Below the pieces are notes generated by a model that was not told the origin of the DNA, made no database searches, and saw only the letters and a list, made by a program, of their open reading frames with translations. From Bacillota bacterium (GTDB lineage: Bacteria > Bacillota > Clostridia > Saccharofermentanales > Fastidiosipilaceae), in assembly GCA_030055235.1 (NCBI GenBank), contig JASGUW010000036.1, positions 1 through 38,878 of the forward strand: a stretch of DNA of 38,878 nt, in the 5' to 3' direction. Below are positions 16,199 to 22,860 of this stretch, one piece after another (position 1 is the first letter of the stretch; every line of letters starts with the position of its first letter). The position numbers and the translations under genes are program-made.

Positions 16199-16857
16199 TC
16201 AAAGACCGGGATCGTTTCTGGACGCCTCTGGAACTTCTCAGCTATACGCGGGAGAGACAGAAAGCCGTTGCCAGGCCGGGAGAGAACTTTCTCTATTCAG
16301 ACACCGGATACATTCTGCTGGGACTTATCGTCGAAAAAGTCTTTGAGATGCCCTTTCACCAGGCACTCAAGAACCTTCTTTTCAAGCCTGCCGGGATGAC
16401 GGAGACTGACCTCTGCTTTTACGGCGAAGGCTTCAACCAGGAGGCCCTGGCACCGCTTTTTATCAACGGTATTGATGTCCGTCTCTTTCGCAGCCTGAGC
16501 GCCGACTTTTCCGGGGGAGGACTGTCGACTACGGCAGAAGACCTCCTGCGCTTCCTCGACGCTCTGCAGCAGGAGCACTTTGTCAGCCGGACCTCACTCG
16601 AACAGATGAGCTCCTTTGAACACAAATACCGGCAGGGTCTCCACTATGGTCTCGGAATGATGCAGACCCGCTTCGAAGAGTTCTTCTTCCTGCTGAAGGG
16701 GCTGCCCAGACTGCAGGGCCATCTGGGGGTGACCGCTGTGCACGCCTGGTACGACCCTGAAACCCGGGCCAGCTTCGCCCTGAACCTTGGCAACACAAAA
16801 GATCTAGCCAGCAGTTTCAGACTTCTGATTAAAATACTGCAGATTGTTTACAGGTAA
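16195..16857 (+). CDS. Serine hydrolase (beta-lactamase fold), C-terminal part after the frame break
   Basis: This frame continues the hydrolase: RFWTPLELLSYTRE, then YSDTGYILLGLIVEK, which holds the second catalytic motif as Y-S-D in place of the usual Y-S-N, then GGGLSTTAEDLLRFLDAL and the HLG triad motif in QGHLGVTAVHAWYD. The ATG at 16195 overlaps the preceding stop as ATGA, so re-initiation is possible, but alignment to the family shows one protein split by a frameshift. Joined, the two parts give about 345 residues, the normal size. PadR follows after 13 nt. Confidence 0.75.
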   Translation: MIKDRDRFWTPLELLSYTRERQKAVARPGENFLYSDTGYILLGLIVEKVFEMPFHQALKNLLFKPAGMTETDLCFYGEGFNQEALAPLFINGIDVRLFRSLSADFSGGGLSTTAEDLLRFLDALQQEHFVSRTSLEQMSSFEHKYRQGLHYGLGMMQTRFEEFFFLLKGLPRLQGHLGVTAVHAWYDPETRASFALNLGNTKDLASSFRLLIKILQIVYR

Positions 16858-16870
16858 AGGAGAACAGTTC

Positions 16871-17389
16871 ATGTCAACAAAATGTGCCCTGTTGGGTCTG
16901 CTGAACATAAGGAAAATGTCCGCCTACGATCTGGCGAAATTCGCCAAGGAATCCATTGGCTATTTCTGGAATGAATCCTACAGCAACGTTCATCGAACGC
17001 TGAACCTTCTGGCTGACGACAAGCTGATCGTGAAACTGCCGGAAAAAGGAAGCAGAAACAAGAGCATTTACGAAATCACCGATCTGGGACGCCAGGCCCT
17101 GTCGGAATGGCTGTCCAATCATGAGCATACGATCATCTATCGCGATGAACTCCTGCTCAAGCTCTTTGTCAGCAGAAAAAAAGACCACCCGGCTCTTCTG
17201 GAAGATCTGAAAGCACATCTGGAAGGCCTGCTGGAACAAAGACAGATCTATTCCGACCTGGAGGACTACGTCTCAGGCAGAGAGGACAATCTCTCCTACA
17301 GCCTTGTTTTGGAATATGGAATCGTAGAAAACGAGGCAACCATCAAGTGGCTGGAAAAAGCCATCAGAAGAATTGAGGAAACATTATGA
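16871..17389 (+). CDS. PadR family transcriptional regulator
   Basis: The 172-residue protein has the PadR winged helix at the N-terminus (KCALLGLLNIRKMSAYDLAKF, then YSNVHRTLNLLADDKLIVK and KSIYEITDLGRQALSEWL) and a C-terminal coiled dimerisation domain of the Vir/s2 type. PadR proteins are usually local repressors that release DNA when they bind a small molecule. AGGAG lies 9 nt before the ATG at 16871; the in-frame ATG at 16844 lies inside the previous gene. The stop overlaps the next start by 4 nt. The palindrome at 15750-15768 is the likely operator. Confidence 0.92.
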   Translation: MSTKCALLGLLNIRKMSAYDLAKFAKESIGYFWNESYSNVHRTLNLLADDKLIVKLPEKGSRNKSIYEITDLGRQALSEWLSNHEHTIIYRDELLLKLFVSRKKDHPALLEDLKAHLEGLLEQRQIYSDLEDYVSGREDNLSYSLVLEYGIVENEATIKWLEKAIRRIEETL

Positions 17390-17841
17390 AAAAGCTTTAC
17401 GTAAATTTCGCCATTACGCTGACAGTTGTCGGACTGATGATAGCGGGCATACTCTATCTGATGAAGAACTCTCTCTTCACAGTTGACTGGTTTGGCACAA
17501 ACTATCTCAACAGAGTTTTCTCCTATCAGGCGACCACCCTTCTTTTAAGCCTGGTGATCATACTCATCACCGCCCTGCAGACCGAATTTCAGTCTCTGCA
17601 ACTGCTGTCCGTTACACGTATTGACGGCGTAGTGGGTCCTGTGCCCTGGATGTTGATTGGCACAAAAAAGAAAGATACCTGGAAGACAGTCGGTCTGACC
17701 TTCTCAGTCATCGTTTCCGTCGTTACCGCTATCACAATCTATTTTCAGGTGTACCGGAACGGGGTCATCCATTCTCTTTCTGTAGGCAGTTTTCTGCTGA
17801 TCGTACTGTACGCCCTGACAACAGTTTTGTGGAAGAGGTGA
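17386..17841 (+). CDS. CPBP family membrane protease, N-terminal part before a frame break
   Basis: The 151-residue product has four hydrophobic segments. It ends abruptly in LYALTTVLWKR because the frame is lost about 30 nt before the stop. In the -1 frame the same DNA reads NSFVEEVTFRH, the first catalytic motif (EExxxR) of CPBP intramembrane proteases, and that frame continues to 18101. The ATG overlaps the PadR stop (ATGA). As written the protein lacks all catalytic residues. Confidence 0.7.
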   Translation: MKKLYVNFAITLTVVGLMIAGILYLMKNSLFTVDWFGTNYLNRVFSYQATTLLLSLVIILITALQTEFQSLQLLSVTRIDGVVGPVPWMLIGTKKKDTWKTVGLTFSVIVSVVTAITIYFQVYRNGVIHSLSVGSFLLIVLYALTTVLWKR

Positions 17842-18101
17842 CCTTCCGCCACACGTTTGCCAGTATTGTCGAGTACCATAAACTCAACCCAAGTATTTCC
17901 AAATTCTTATCCATGCTTGTCTTCGGGGGAGTCCATTATCTGGGAGTCCCCGGGAAAATACCGGGTGTCATACTGGCTGGCTTCCTGGGCTGGTTCCTGT
18001 CGAAGAGCATTCACGAAACCAAGGGATTCTTCTGGGCCTGGCTGATTCATTTCCTGCAGGATGTCATCATCATGACCGCTCTTTTCCTGACTCTGGACTA
18101 G
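17829..18101 (+). CDS. CPBP family membrane protease, C-terminal catalytic part
   Basis: This frame holds all the CPBP motifs: EEVTFRH (EExxxR, catalytic glutamates), VFGGVHYLG (FxxxH) and HFLQD in the last helix (HxxxN/D position). It is not an independent gene: the ATG at 17829 falls inside the motif region and the preceding residues NSFV belong to the same frame further upstream. Joined to 17386-17841 it gives about 235 residues, a normal CPBP size. CPBP enzymes include CAAX-type proteases and bacteriocin self-immunity proteins; the role here is unknown. Confidence 0.75.
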   Translation: MEEVTFRHTFASIVEYHKLNPSISKFLSMLVFGGVHYLGVPGKIPGVILAGFLGWFLSKSIHETKGFFWAWLIHFLQDVIIMTALFLTLD

Positions 18102-18118
18102 CGTTACCTGCAAAAGCA

Positions 18119-18170
18119 CAAAAAAAGCAGCTGCCGGCAGAAAAAGCTTTCTGTCAGCAGCTGTCTTTTT
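18119..18170. terminator. Bidirectional terminator between the CPBP gene and tRNA-Pro
   Basis: AGCAGCTGCCGGCAGAAA pairs with TTTCTGTCAGCAGCTGT with few mismatches. An A-run precedes it and CTTTTT follows, so it can stop transcripts from both sides. Confidence 0.88.
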
Positions 18171-18171
18171 A

Positions 18172-18247
18172 TGGTCGGAGTGAGAAGACTTGAACTTCCG
18201 GCCTCCTGGTCCCGAACCAGGCGCTCTACCACCTGAGCCACACCCCG
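18172..18247 (-). tRNA. tRNA-Pro (anticodon CGG), CCA encoded
   Basis: The minus strand folds as a cloverleaf of 76 nt. The acceptor arms are CGGGGTG and CACTCCG, with one G-T pair. The D arm is GCTCAGGTGGTAGAGC, the anticodon arm CCTGG-TTCGGGA-CCAGG with CGG at 34-36, and the T arm contains GTTCAAGTC. The discriminator A is followed by an encoded CCA. Confidence 0.95.
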
Positions 18248-18259
18248 AGCGCAACAGGT

Positions 18260-18287
18260 ATTTTAGCACAGAGTACGAAACTGTCAA
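18260..18287 (-). promoter_or_regulatory. Promoter of tRNA-Pro
   Basis: TTGACA (18287-18282) and TAAAAT (18265-18260) are spaced by 16 nt on the minus strand. The -35 box overlaps the end of folA. The -10 box lies 12 nt before the mature tRNA 5' end. Confidence 0.82.
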
Positions 18288-18895
18288 CGCGGCAGTGGCA
18301 GCGCTTTCTGCTGACAGCGAATCTCATAGTGATAGGCCAGGTGACTTGAACGATCGAGGTAGCCGGGTCCGCGCCAGACCGTCGTCCAGCCCTGCTCGGG
18401 CATCTCAAGGAAATGTGTGGCAGCGGGGAGAACGGCATCAATATGGGTCAGCCAGGCCTGCTGACAGTAGGGCAGCAGCTGACGGTAGACCGCCGCACCG
18501 CCCAGAATCCAGATGCGCCCGCTGCGGCGGGCACAGGCGTCCAGGAGAGAGGGAAGGTCCGGGCAGAGCTCGCTATCTTCCCAGGCGGCGATGGCGGCCG
18601 CGTCCAGGCTGGCGCTGAGCACCAGATGGGGACGGCCGGCAAGCGGCCGGGAACCCGGAAACGATTCCAGCGTCCGGCGCCCTACAACCACCGTGTCGCC
18701 CATGGTCAGGCGGCGCAGGCGGCGCAGGTCCTGACGCAGCGGCAGCAGCAGCTCGTCGCCGCGACCGATGCCACCGGCGCGGTCGACAGAGGCCAGGAGC
18801 ATGAGGCGGCGCTCGCCCGGAGCCAGCTGGCGGAGGTGGTCCTCGGCGCGGGGGCCGGTCGGGAGGCTCAGGCTTCGCAGAGATAAAGATGACAC
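18284..18895 (-). CDS. folA: Dihydrofolate reductase
   Basis: This enzyme reduces dihydrofolate to tetrahydrofolate with NADPH and works with ThyA, encoded just upstream, which makes dihydrofolate. Visible motifs are LLASVDRAGGIGRG at the start of the fold, TMGDTVVVGRRTLESFPG (NADPH binding) and IWILGGAAVYRQLLPYCQQAWLTHID. The usual LPW in the substrate loop reads LLLPL, so the conserved Trp is absent. The acidic residue of QDL is kept. The frame starts at GTG 18895 with GAGGT about 8 nt upstream, overlapping the thyA stop by 1 nt. That gives a 31-residue extension; ATG 18802 is where the family normally begins. Confidence 0.9.
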   Translation of the reverse strand: MSSLSLRSLSLPTGPRAEDHLRQLAPGERRLMLLASVDRAGGIGRGDELLLPLRQDLRRLRRLTMGDTVVVGRRTLESFPGSRPLAGRPHLVLSASLDAAAIAAWEDSELCPDLPSLLDACARRSGRIWILGGAAVYRQLLPYCQQAWLTHIDAVLPAATHFLEMPEQGWTTVWRGPGYLDRSSHLAYHYEIRCQQKALPLPR

Positions 18896-19725
18896 TAGAT
18901 GGCTACCTCAAAACGTGGGATGGCCGGGCCGTGTTTATAGTCGCGCAGGGCGAAGTGCTCGAGCCGGTAGGCGAAGAAGTCCGTGATCGTGGGGTCGATC
19001 TCCAGCGTGGGGGCGGCAAAGCCGGGGCGCTCGATGAGTTCGCGGACGATGTCTTCGTGGCGATCGTAGATGTGGGCGTCGGCGATCACGTGGACGAGCT
19101 CACCAGGCTTGAGGCCCGAGACGCGGGCAAACATGTGGACCAGGACGGCATACTGGGCAACGTTGAAGGCGTTTGCCGCCAGCATGTCCTGGGAGCGCTG
19201 GTTCAGAATCGCGTTGAGGCGGTCGCCGCAGACGTTCAGGGTCAGCGACCAGGCACAGGGATAGAGGCGCATCTGATGGAGGTCGTGGTGGTTGTAGAGG
19301 CTCGTCAGAATGCGGCGGCTGTAGCGGTTGTGTTTGAGATCGTAGAGGACGCGTTCGACCTGGTCGAAGTCGCCTTCGGGATAGTGGTGACGGACGCCCA
19401 GCTGGTAGCCGTATGCGCGGCCGATGGTGCCTTCTTCGTCGGCCCAGGCATCCCAGATTTTGGCGCCCAGGTCTTCGACGCGGTTGGAGCGCTGCACCCA
19501 GATCCAGAGAATCTCTTTGACCAGGGTGGAGAAGGGAACGCGCCGCAGCGTCAGCATGGGGAAGCCCTCGTCAAGCTGATAGCGATTGACAATGCCAAAG
19601 GCCTTCCTGGTATGAGCCGGGCTGCCGTCGGGCCAGCGTGTGCGCACCGCGACATCTTGGTCGCTCCAGCCATGGTCGAGAATCTGCCGGCAGGTATCAA
19701 TAAAGCAGCGGTCTGCCTGTGTCAT
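18895..19725 (-). CDS. thyA: Thymidylate synthase (ThyA)
   Basis: ThyA methylates dUMP to dTMP with methylenetetrahydrofolate. The catalytic Cys157 is in RLYPCAWSLTLNV, followed by RLNAILNQRSQDMLAANAFNV (phosphate and dUMP binding) and HVIADAHIYDRHEDI. The Ala after the catalytic Cys, in place of His, is a feature of the B. subtilis ThyA/phage phi3T branch rather than of the E. coli branch. ATG 19725 is chosen because AGGAGG lies 9 nt upstream and the family begins at MTQAD. A candidate -10 box TATAAT lies at 19756-19751, with a weak -35. It forms a folate/thymidylate pair with folA. Confidence 0.96.
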   Translation of the reverse strand: MTQADRCFIDTCRQILDHGWSDQDVAVRTRWPDGSPAHTRKAFGIVNRYQLDEGFPMLTLRRVPFSTLVKEILWIWVQRSNRVEDLGAKIWDAWADEEGTIGRAYGYQLGVRHHYPEGDFDQVERVLYDLKHNRYSRRILTSLYNHHDLHQMRLYPCAWSLTLNVCGDRLNAILNQRSQDMLAANAFNVAQYAVLVHMFARVSGLKPGELVHVIADAHIYDRHEDIVRELIERPGFAAPTLEIDPTITDFFAYRLEHFALRDYKHGPAIPRFEVAI

Positions 19726-19759
19726 GGAATGCTTCCTCCTTGTTTTTCTCATTATATGT

Positions 19760-20614
19760 GAGGCCTGACATCTTAATGCGTGACTGAAAGTCGGTCGTTG
19801 TTTTGTTGCTCGATCGTCGCCTTCCATTTACTTTCATTGTCAAAAGTGACTTCCATTGCCAAACAAGAGTGACACTTCCTGCTGCTTAGCTTTGTCCAGT
19901 TATACAGGATCTGTCAACACGGGAAGATGAAGGGCCACACGTGATTCACTTTTGACTGTCACTGCTGACTGTCGCCACCTGCCAGCATCAGTGGGTGTTC
20001 GAGTGAGTGTTTTGGGACTAATGCCAGCTTGAATGCACGTCTCGCTTTACTGTTTAAGGGACAGTTTGAGACATGCCGGCATCTTAAAGAAAACAACGTC
20101 TTCTGTCGTATGAGTGTCAAATCCGAATTGTTAGTGGTCCGGATGGGATCCTTCTGAACGAAAAGAAGAAATACGTACTTTTGGCAGTTCTTTGTTTGCA
20201 GGAGCTCATGAGTAGAAAATGTTCAGATACTACAAAGGCGGGCGACCTGAACTCGTGCGCCTCTATTACCATCTAGACTTTGGCAGGCGAATCCATGAGC
20301 AAGCTATTTTAAGGCCGCTGTATGGCAAAGACTTATCCTATTAACTCTAGCAATAGCGAGTAGGGTTTTTCTTGCCACCGCACGTTTCGAGGCTTCGTCA
20401 TTTCGCGTAATCACCTGCTTCCAATGCATACCTGCGTAAGAATGGAAAGAAGCGGCGGGCGGCTCAAAGCCGCAGATGAGCTTCCTGACTGAAGATCCGC
20501 AACTCTAAAGAGAGTCTTCTTATGCAGCATTCTGCAAGGCAGGTGTCAGCTTAAGGCAGGTGTCAGAAGCTGACTAGAGAGTGAGCAAGGAGCTTCGAAA
20601 AAGAGAGGCTCGAC
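19760..20614. other. Gene-poor gap upstream of thyA
   Basis: No gene is firmly supported. A 41-codon plus-strand frame at 20219-20344 (MFRYYKGGRPELVRLYYHLD...) has an AGGAG 14 nt upstream; it could be a gene fragment but I do not recognise it. A hairpin GCGGCT-CAA-AGCCGC lies near 20455-20469. A 14-bp direct repeat AAGGCAGGTGTCAG occurs twice at about 20537-20566. A palindrome-rich, degenerate look suggests old mobile-element remains. Confidence 0.4.
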
Positions 20615-20913
20615 TCACAAATCCAAAAGTTGACAAATCTACCCTCGTTTTTGACAAAAAAGCGAGTTGTGTCAGCAGAAGGTGACACAACTCCAAAACT
20701 TGGCAAATCCATCCTCGTTTTTGACAAAAAAGCGAGTTGTGTCAGCAGAAGGTGACACAACTCCAAAAGTTGACAAATCCATCCTCGTTTTTGACAAAAA
20801 AGCGAGTTGTGTCAGCAGAAGGTGACACAACTCCAAAAGTTGACAAATCCTCCCTCGCTTTTGACAAAAAACCGAGTTGTGTCAGCAGAAAGTGACACAA
20901 CTCCAAAACTTGG
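20615..20913. repeat. Family-B hairpin repeat array (70-bp period)
   Basis: Four units recur at exactly 70 bp (CTCG at 20644, 20714, 20784 and 20854). Each contains CTCG-T5-GAC-A6-GCGAG, which can fold on its own, and a perfect 11-bp hairpin GAGTTGTGTCA/TGACACAACTC with an 8-nt loop GCAGAAGG. The GAG of the first stem is also the start of the second, so the two folds exclude each other. Units are linked by CAAAA(G/C)TTG(A/G)CAAATC. No coding content is seen. Confidence 0.9.
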
Positions 20914-20974
20914 CCATTTCACACTCGAAGTAGTGCCCCACTGAACGAATCCCTCTGGACAATACAGCGAAAAC

Positions 20975-21004
20975 GTGACAAAGGTACTGCAGCTGTGCTA
21001 TAAG
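20975..21004 (+). promoter_or_regulatory. Promoter of the ABC/ygbA/ybaN operon
   Basis: GTGACA (20975-20980) and TATAAG (20999-21004) are spaced by 18 nt. The start would fall near 21011, giving a leader of about 110 nt. Confidence 0.7.
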
Positions 21005-21011
21005 ATAGATC

Positions 21012-21027
21012 GTTAGCGTCATCTAAC
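21012..21027. promoter_or_regulatory. Dyad operator 1, GTTAG-N6-CTAAC
   Basis: GTTAG-CGTCAT-CTAAC covers the likely transcription start. The 5-6-5 layout is like that of CRP/FNR-family sites. A position at +1 fits repression. Confidence 0.55.
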
Positions 21028-21059
21028 TTGTATCGGACAGGAGATGACGCTTCTCTTTT
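21016..21059 (+). terminator. Leader hairpin with T-rich tail (possible attenuator)
   Basis: GCGTCATCT (21016-21024) pairs with AGATGACGC (21042-21050), followed by TTCTCTTTT. It lies between the promoter and the first gene, and its 5' arm overlaps dyad 1. Confidence 0.6.
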
Positions 21060-21067
21060 GGCTTCTG

Positions 21068-21083
21068 GTTAGTTTTATCTAAC
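21068..21083. promoter_or_regulatory. Dyad operator 2, GTTAG-N6-CTAAC
   Basis: GTTAG-TTTTAT-CTAAC repeats dyad 1 with a different spacer of the same length. Here the symmetry extends to TGGTTAG/CTAACCA. The centres of the two dyads are 56 bp apart. Confidence 0.55.
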
Positions 21084-21123
21084 CATTTTGGCCACATTAA
21101 CACGGTAAGAAAAAGGACCAAAA

Positions 21124-22860
21124 ATGATTCACAAGCGCCTGATCGCCTCAGTCAAGGAAAGCCGCCGCTACATCGCCGCTCATGTCGCCTGCCAGTGGTT
21201 TTCGCTGCTGGCCAATATTGTCATGATGGGAGCGATCGCCCGCCTCCTCGCGGGGCTTTACCGGTCCGGAGTCAGCGGTGAAGAGGCAGGCCGGAGCGCC
21301 CTGATGGTTATTCTGGCGTTGGCTGTACGCTTCTTCTCTTCCCTCTTGAGCAGTCACTTCAGCTACCTCAGCTCAAAAGCGGTAAAAGAGAAACTGCGGA
21401 CCGCGATCTACCAAAAGCTTCTGCGGCTCGGCAGCTCCTACCGTGAACGTGTTGCCACCTCCGAAGTAGTGCAGGTTGCTGTCGAAGGGGTAGAGCAGCT
21501 GGAGACCTATTTCGGTGCCTATCTGCCGCAGTTTTTCTACGCCCTGCTTGCGCCATTGACGCTCTTTTTTGTCCTGAGCTTTGTCAGTCTGGAGGCGGCT
21601 TTGACCCTTCTCCTTCTGGTTCCCCTGATTCCCGTCAGTATCGTGGCCGTACAGCGCTGGGCCAAACGACTGCTGGCCAGATACTGGGGGCAGTACAGCC
21701 GTCTTGGCGACAGCTTCCTTGAGAATCTGCAGGGACTTGTGACGACAAAGATATACCAGTCGGACGCCTACAAGCACGAACAGATGAATGAAGAGAGCGA
21801 GCGCTTCCGCCGCATCACCATGAAGGTTCTCATGATGCAGCTGAACTCCATCAGCATCATGGACCTTATCGCTTACGGGGGTGCTGCCCTTGGCGTCATC
21901 CTGTCCGCCCGTGGCCTGCAGGCGGGCCGGATTGAGCTCTCAGGCGCTCTCCTGATCATCCTGCTGGCGGCGGAATTTTTCCTGCCGCTGCGTCAGCTGG
22001 GCTCCTTCTTCCATGTCAGCATGAACGGGATGGCCGCAGCGGACAAGATCTTCCACCTGCTCGACCTCCCGGAGGGCCAAAGAAAAACAGCTCCGCTCCC
22101 CGCCGATCTCAGTCTGCGGCTGCATAATCTCAGCTTCGCCTATGAGGCCGGCCGCAATGTCCTCTGCGGCGTCAGCATGGACTTTAGCGCCGGGCATTTC
22201 AGCGCCATCGCCGGCGAAAGCGGCTGCGGGAAATCTACCGTTGCCGCCCTGCTCACAGGCCGCCTGTCGGGTTACAGCGGTTCTCTGACAGTTGGTGGCA
22301 TGCCCCTCTCTGAAATCGACGAAGAGAGCCTCAACAGGGCGGTCACCTATGTCAGTCACCAGAGCTATCTCTTCAAGGGCACGGTACGCGAAAACCTTCT
22401 GGTCGCCCGCCCTTATGCCCAGGACGAGCAGCTCTGGCAGGTTCTGGAGGAGGTTCGTCTGGCCGATTTTCTGCGCGCCGGTGAGGGGCTTGACAGCCCG
22501 CTGGAGGAGCGGGCCGCAAACCTCTCCGGCGGCCAGTGTCAGCGGCTGGCCATGGCGAGAGCCCTGCTCCATGACAGCCCAGTCTATATCTTCGACGAGG
22601 CGACTTCCAATATCGACGTTGAGAGCGAGCGTGACATCATGGCTCAGATCCGGCGGTTAGCCAGGACTAAAACCGTCATCCTGATTTCCCATCGACTGGC
22701 GAACATGGTGGATGCCGATCGTATCCATGTGCTCCAGGATGGCGTTGTTGTGGAGGCGGGCCGGCATGCCGAGCTGCTGGCGCAGCGCGGTGTCTACGCC
22801 AGGCTCTGGCAGACGCAGCAGGAGCTGGAGAGTTTTGTCGTGGAAGAGGTGGCCGTATGA
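21124..22860 (+). CDS. CydD-like ABC transporter, permease-ATPase fusion
   Basis: This half-transporter of 578 residues has a six-helix type I exporter domain (about 1-310) and an ATPase domain (about 330-570). Walker A is GESGCGKST, the signature is LSGGQ and Walker B is VYIFDEATSNID. The loop RYWGQYSRLGDSFLENLQGLVTTKIY is close to CydD-type exporters, which in E. coli move cysteine/glutathione or bind heme. There is no cytochrome bd gene nearby, so I leave the gene unnamed. AGGA lies 7 nt before the ATG. It should pair with the next gene product as a heterodimer; their frames overlap by 4 nt. Confidence 0.9.
   Translation: MIHKRLIASVKESRRYIAAHVACQWFSLLANIVMMGAIARLLAGLYRSGVSGEEAGRSALMVILALAVRFFSSLLSSHFSYLSSKAVKEKLRTAIYQKLLRLGSSYRERVATSEVVQVAVEGVEQLETYFGAYLPQFFYALLAPLTLFFVLSFVSLEAALTLLLLVPLIPVSIVAVQRWAKRLLARYWGQYSRLGDSFLENLQGLVTTKIYQSDAYKHEQMNEESERFRRITMKVLMMQLNSISIMDLIAYGGAALGVILSARGLQAGRIELSGALLIILLAAEFFLPLRQLGSFFHVSMNGMAAADKIFHLLDLPEGQRKTAPLPADLSLRLHNLSFAYEAGRNVLCGVSMDFSAGHFSAIAGESGCGKSTVAALLTGRLSGYSGSLTVGGMPLSEIDEESLNRAVTYVSHQSYLFKGTVRENLLVARPYAQDEQLWQVLEEVRLADFLRAGEGLDSPLEERAANLSGGQCQRLAMARALLHDSPVYIFDEATSNIDVESERDIMAQIRRLARTKTVILISHRLANMVDADRIHVLQDGVVVEAGRHAELLAQRGVYARLWQTQQELESFVVEEVAV

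Noticed and set aside
16180..17841. Programmed -1 ribosomal frameshifting in the hydrolase and protease genes
   Set aside because: No X-XXY-YYZ slippery heptamer in the right register was found near either break, so indels or sequencing errors are more likely.
20219..20344. 41-codon frame MFRYYKGGRPELV... as a gene
   Set aside because: The ribosome site is too far away, no family is recognised and the surrounding DNA looks degenerate. It is mentioned only in the gap entry.
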